Positions 13,263 through 13,587 of a stretch of DNA of 13,587 bases are shown here, in pieces. This stretch comes from an uncultured Austwickia sp. (GTDB lineage Bacteria > Actinomycetota > Actinomycetes > Actinomycetales > Dermatophilaceae), in NCBI GenBank assembly GCA_934678955.1, contig CAKUSI010000070.1, positions 1 through 13,587 on the forward strand, in the 5' to 3' direction. Numbering within the stretch: position 1 is the first letter of the stretch; every line of letters begins with the position of its first letter. The notes beneath the pieces were generated by a model, which did no database searches, was not told the DNA's origin, and worked only from the letters and a program-made list of their open reading frames with translations. The position numbers were made by a program, and so were the translations under genes.

Positions 13263-13587
13263 CGAACCCGGGACCTGCTTCGCCTCGTCGGGCGGCTCGC
13301 CGCACCGGCCCGCATGAGCGGTCGCGTCCGAGGCGCGCTCGCCGCGCCCTCCGCCGCCACGCTGCGGGCTCGGGCCCGGTGGTCGCGAACGCCCCTGGTC
13401 GGCGACGCGCCCGTCGTCGTGTCGATGACCTCCTACGGGCGGCGCCTCCGGACCGTCCATCTTGCCCTGGAATCCATCGGCGGTGGGCGTGTCCGCCCGC
13501 GGCGGCTCATCTTGTGGCTGGAGGACCACGACGTGGTCGCCGACCCGCCCCCGACCCTGGCCCGCCTGGTCGCGCGCGGTCTGGAGA
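13260..13587 (+). CDS. Glycosyltransferase (GT-A like), N-terminal part, 3' end outside window
   Basis: 109 codons are visible before the right edge. After a basic N-terminal stretch of about 50 residues, the sequence VVVSMTSYGRRLRTVHLALE (52-71), then a VRPRRLILWLED block, gives the start of a nucleotide-sugar-binding fold. It matches the opening of a family of actinobacterial and LPS-type glycosyltransferases (pattern SxTSYxxRxxxVHxxxESI, then xRPxRxxLWL). The sugar and acceptor cannot be told, and the catalytic DxD region lies beyond the window. The GTG at 13260 is supported by the leaderless promoter. It is divergent from the 70-residue orphan gene, 123 bases away. Confidence 0.7.
   Translation, partial: MRTRDLLRLVGRLAAPARMSGRVRGALAAPSAATLRARARWSRTPLVGDAPVVVSMTSYGRRLRTVHLALESIGGGRVRPRRLILWLEDHDVVADPPPTLARLVARGLE

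Overview
The window is high-GC DNA with GC-rich third codon positions, GGAGG-type ribosome binding sites, frequent GTG starts and -10 boxes of the TAnnnT type. Two genes show leaderless-transcript geometry. Together with the gene families present (PAP2 phosphatase, P450 with a 3-Cys ferredoxin, MurB relatives, actinobacterial threonine aldolase), this points to an actinobacterium, perhaps of the Micrococcales. The genus cannot be read from the sequence. No rRNA, tRNA, CRISPR array, transposase or prophage gene was seen. I found 15 probable coding genes (two cut by the window edges) and two decayed gene remnants.

Layout. 1-1093 (-): secreted calcineurin-like metallophosphoesterase that runs off the left edge through a perfect 16-bp hairpin. 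1287-2114 (-): PAP2-family membrane phosphatase. 2355-3071 (+): DJ-1/PfpI-type class I glutamine-amidotransferase-like protein, overlapping tail to tail with a shortened MurB-like FAD-domain protein at 3058-3735 (-). 3786-4879 (-) is a compact stretch of small genes. In transcription order it holds a BrnT-like toxin, a ribbon-helix-helix antitoxin, a frameshifted small membrane protein, the N-terminal stub of an ECF sigma factor, and a DUF1059 protein.

4926-7502 is an oxidoreductase block: aldo/keto reductase (-), ferredoxin (-) and, divergently, a cytochrome P450 (+). The ferredoxin and P450 share a 123-bp region that contains an inverted repeat over the likely P450 -10 box. 7532-9025 (-) is a Na+/H+ antiporter-family membrane protein with a 15-bp tandem repeat in a loop. 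9221-9814 (+) is a hotdog acyl-CoA thioesterase and 9876-10922 (-) a low-specificity threonine aldolase. 11025-11957 (+) is an alpha/beta-hydrolase-fold protein with an unusual active site, overlapping tail to tail with an SGNH/GDSL hydrolase at 11890-12762 (-). 12924-13136 (-) is a 70-residue orphan protein followed by a strong terminator. 13260 onward (+) is the start of a probable glycosyltransferase.

Most of this is ordinary chromosomal housekeeping and accessory metabolism. I see no clear undescribed multi-gene system. The points most worth a second look are the alpha/beta hydrolase with an Asp nucleophile and no catalytic His, the MurB-like protein stripped of its catalytic parts, and the small-gene cluster at 3.8-4.9 kb that mixes a toxin-antitoxin pair with decayed genes.
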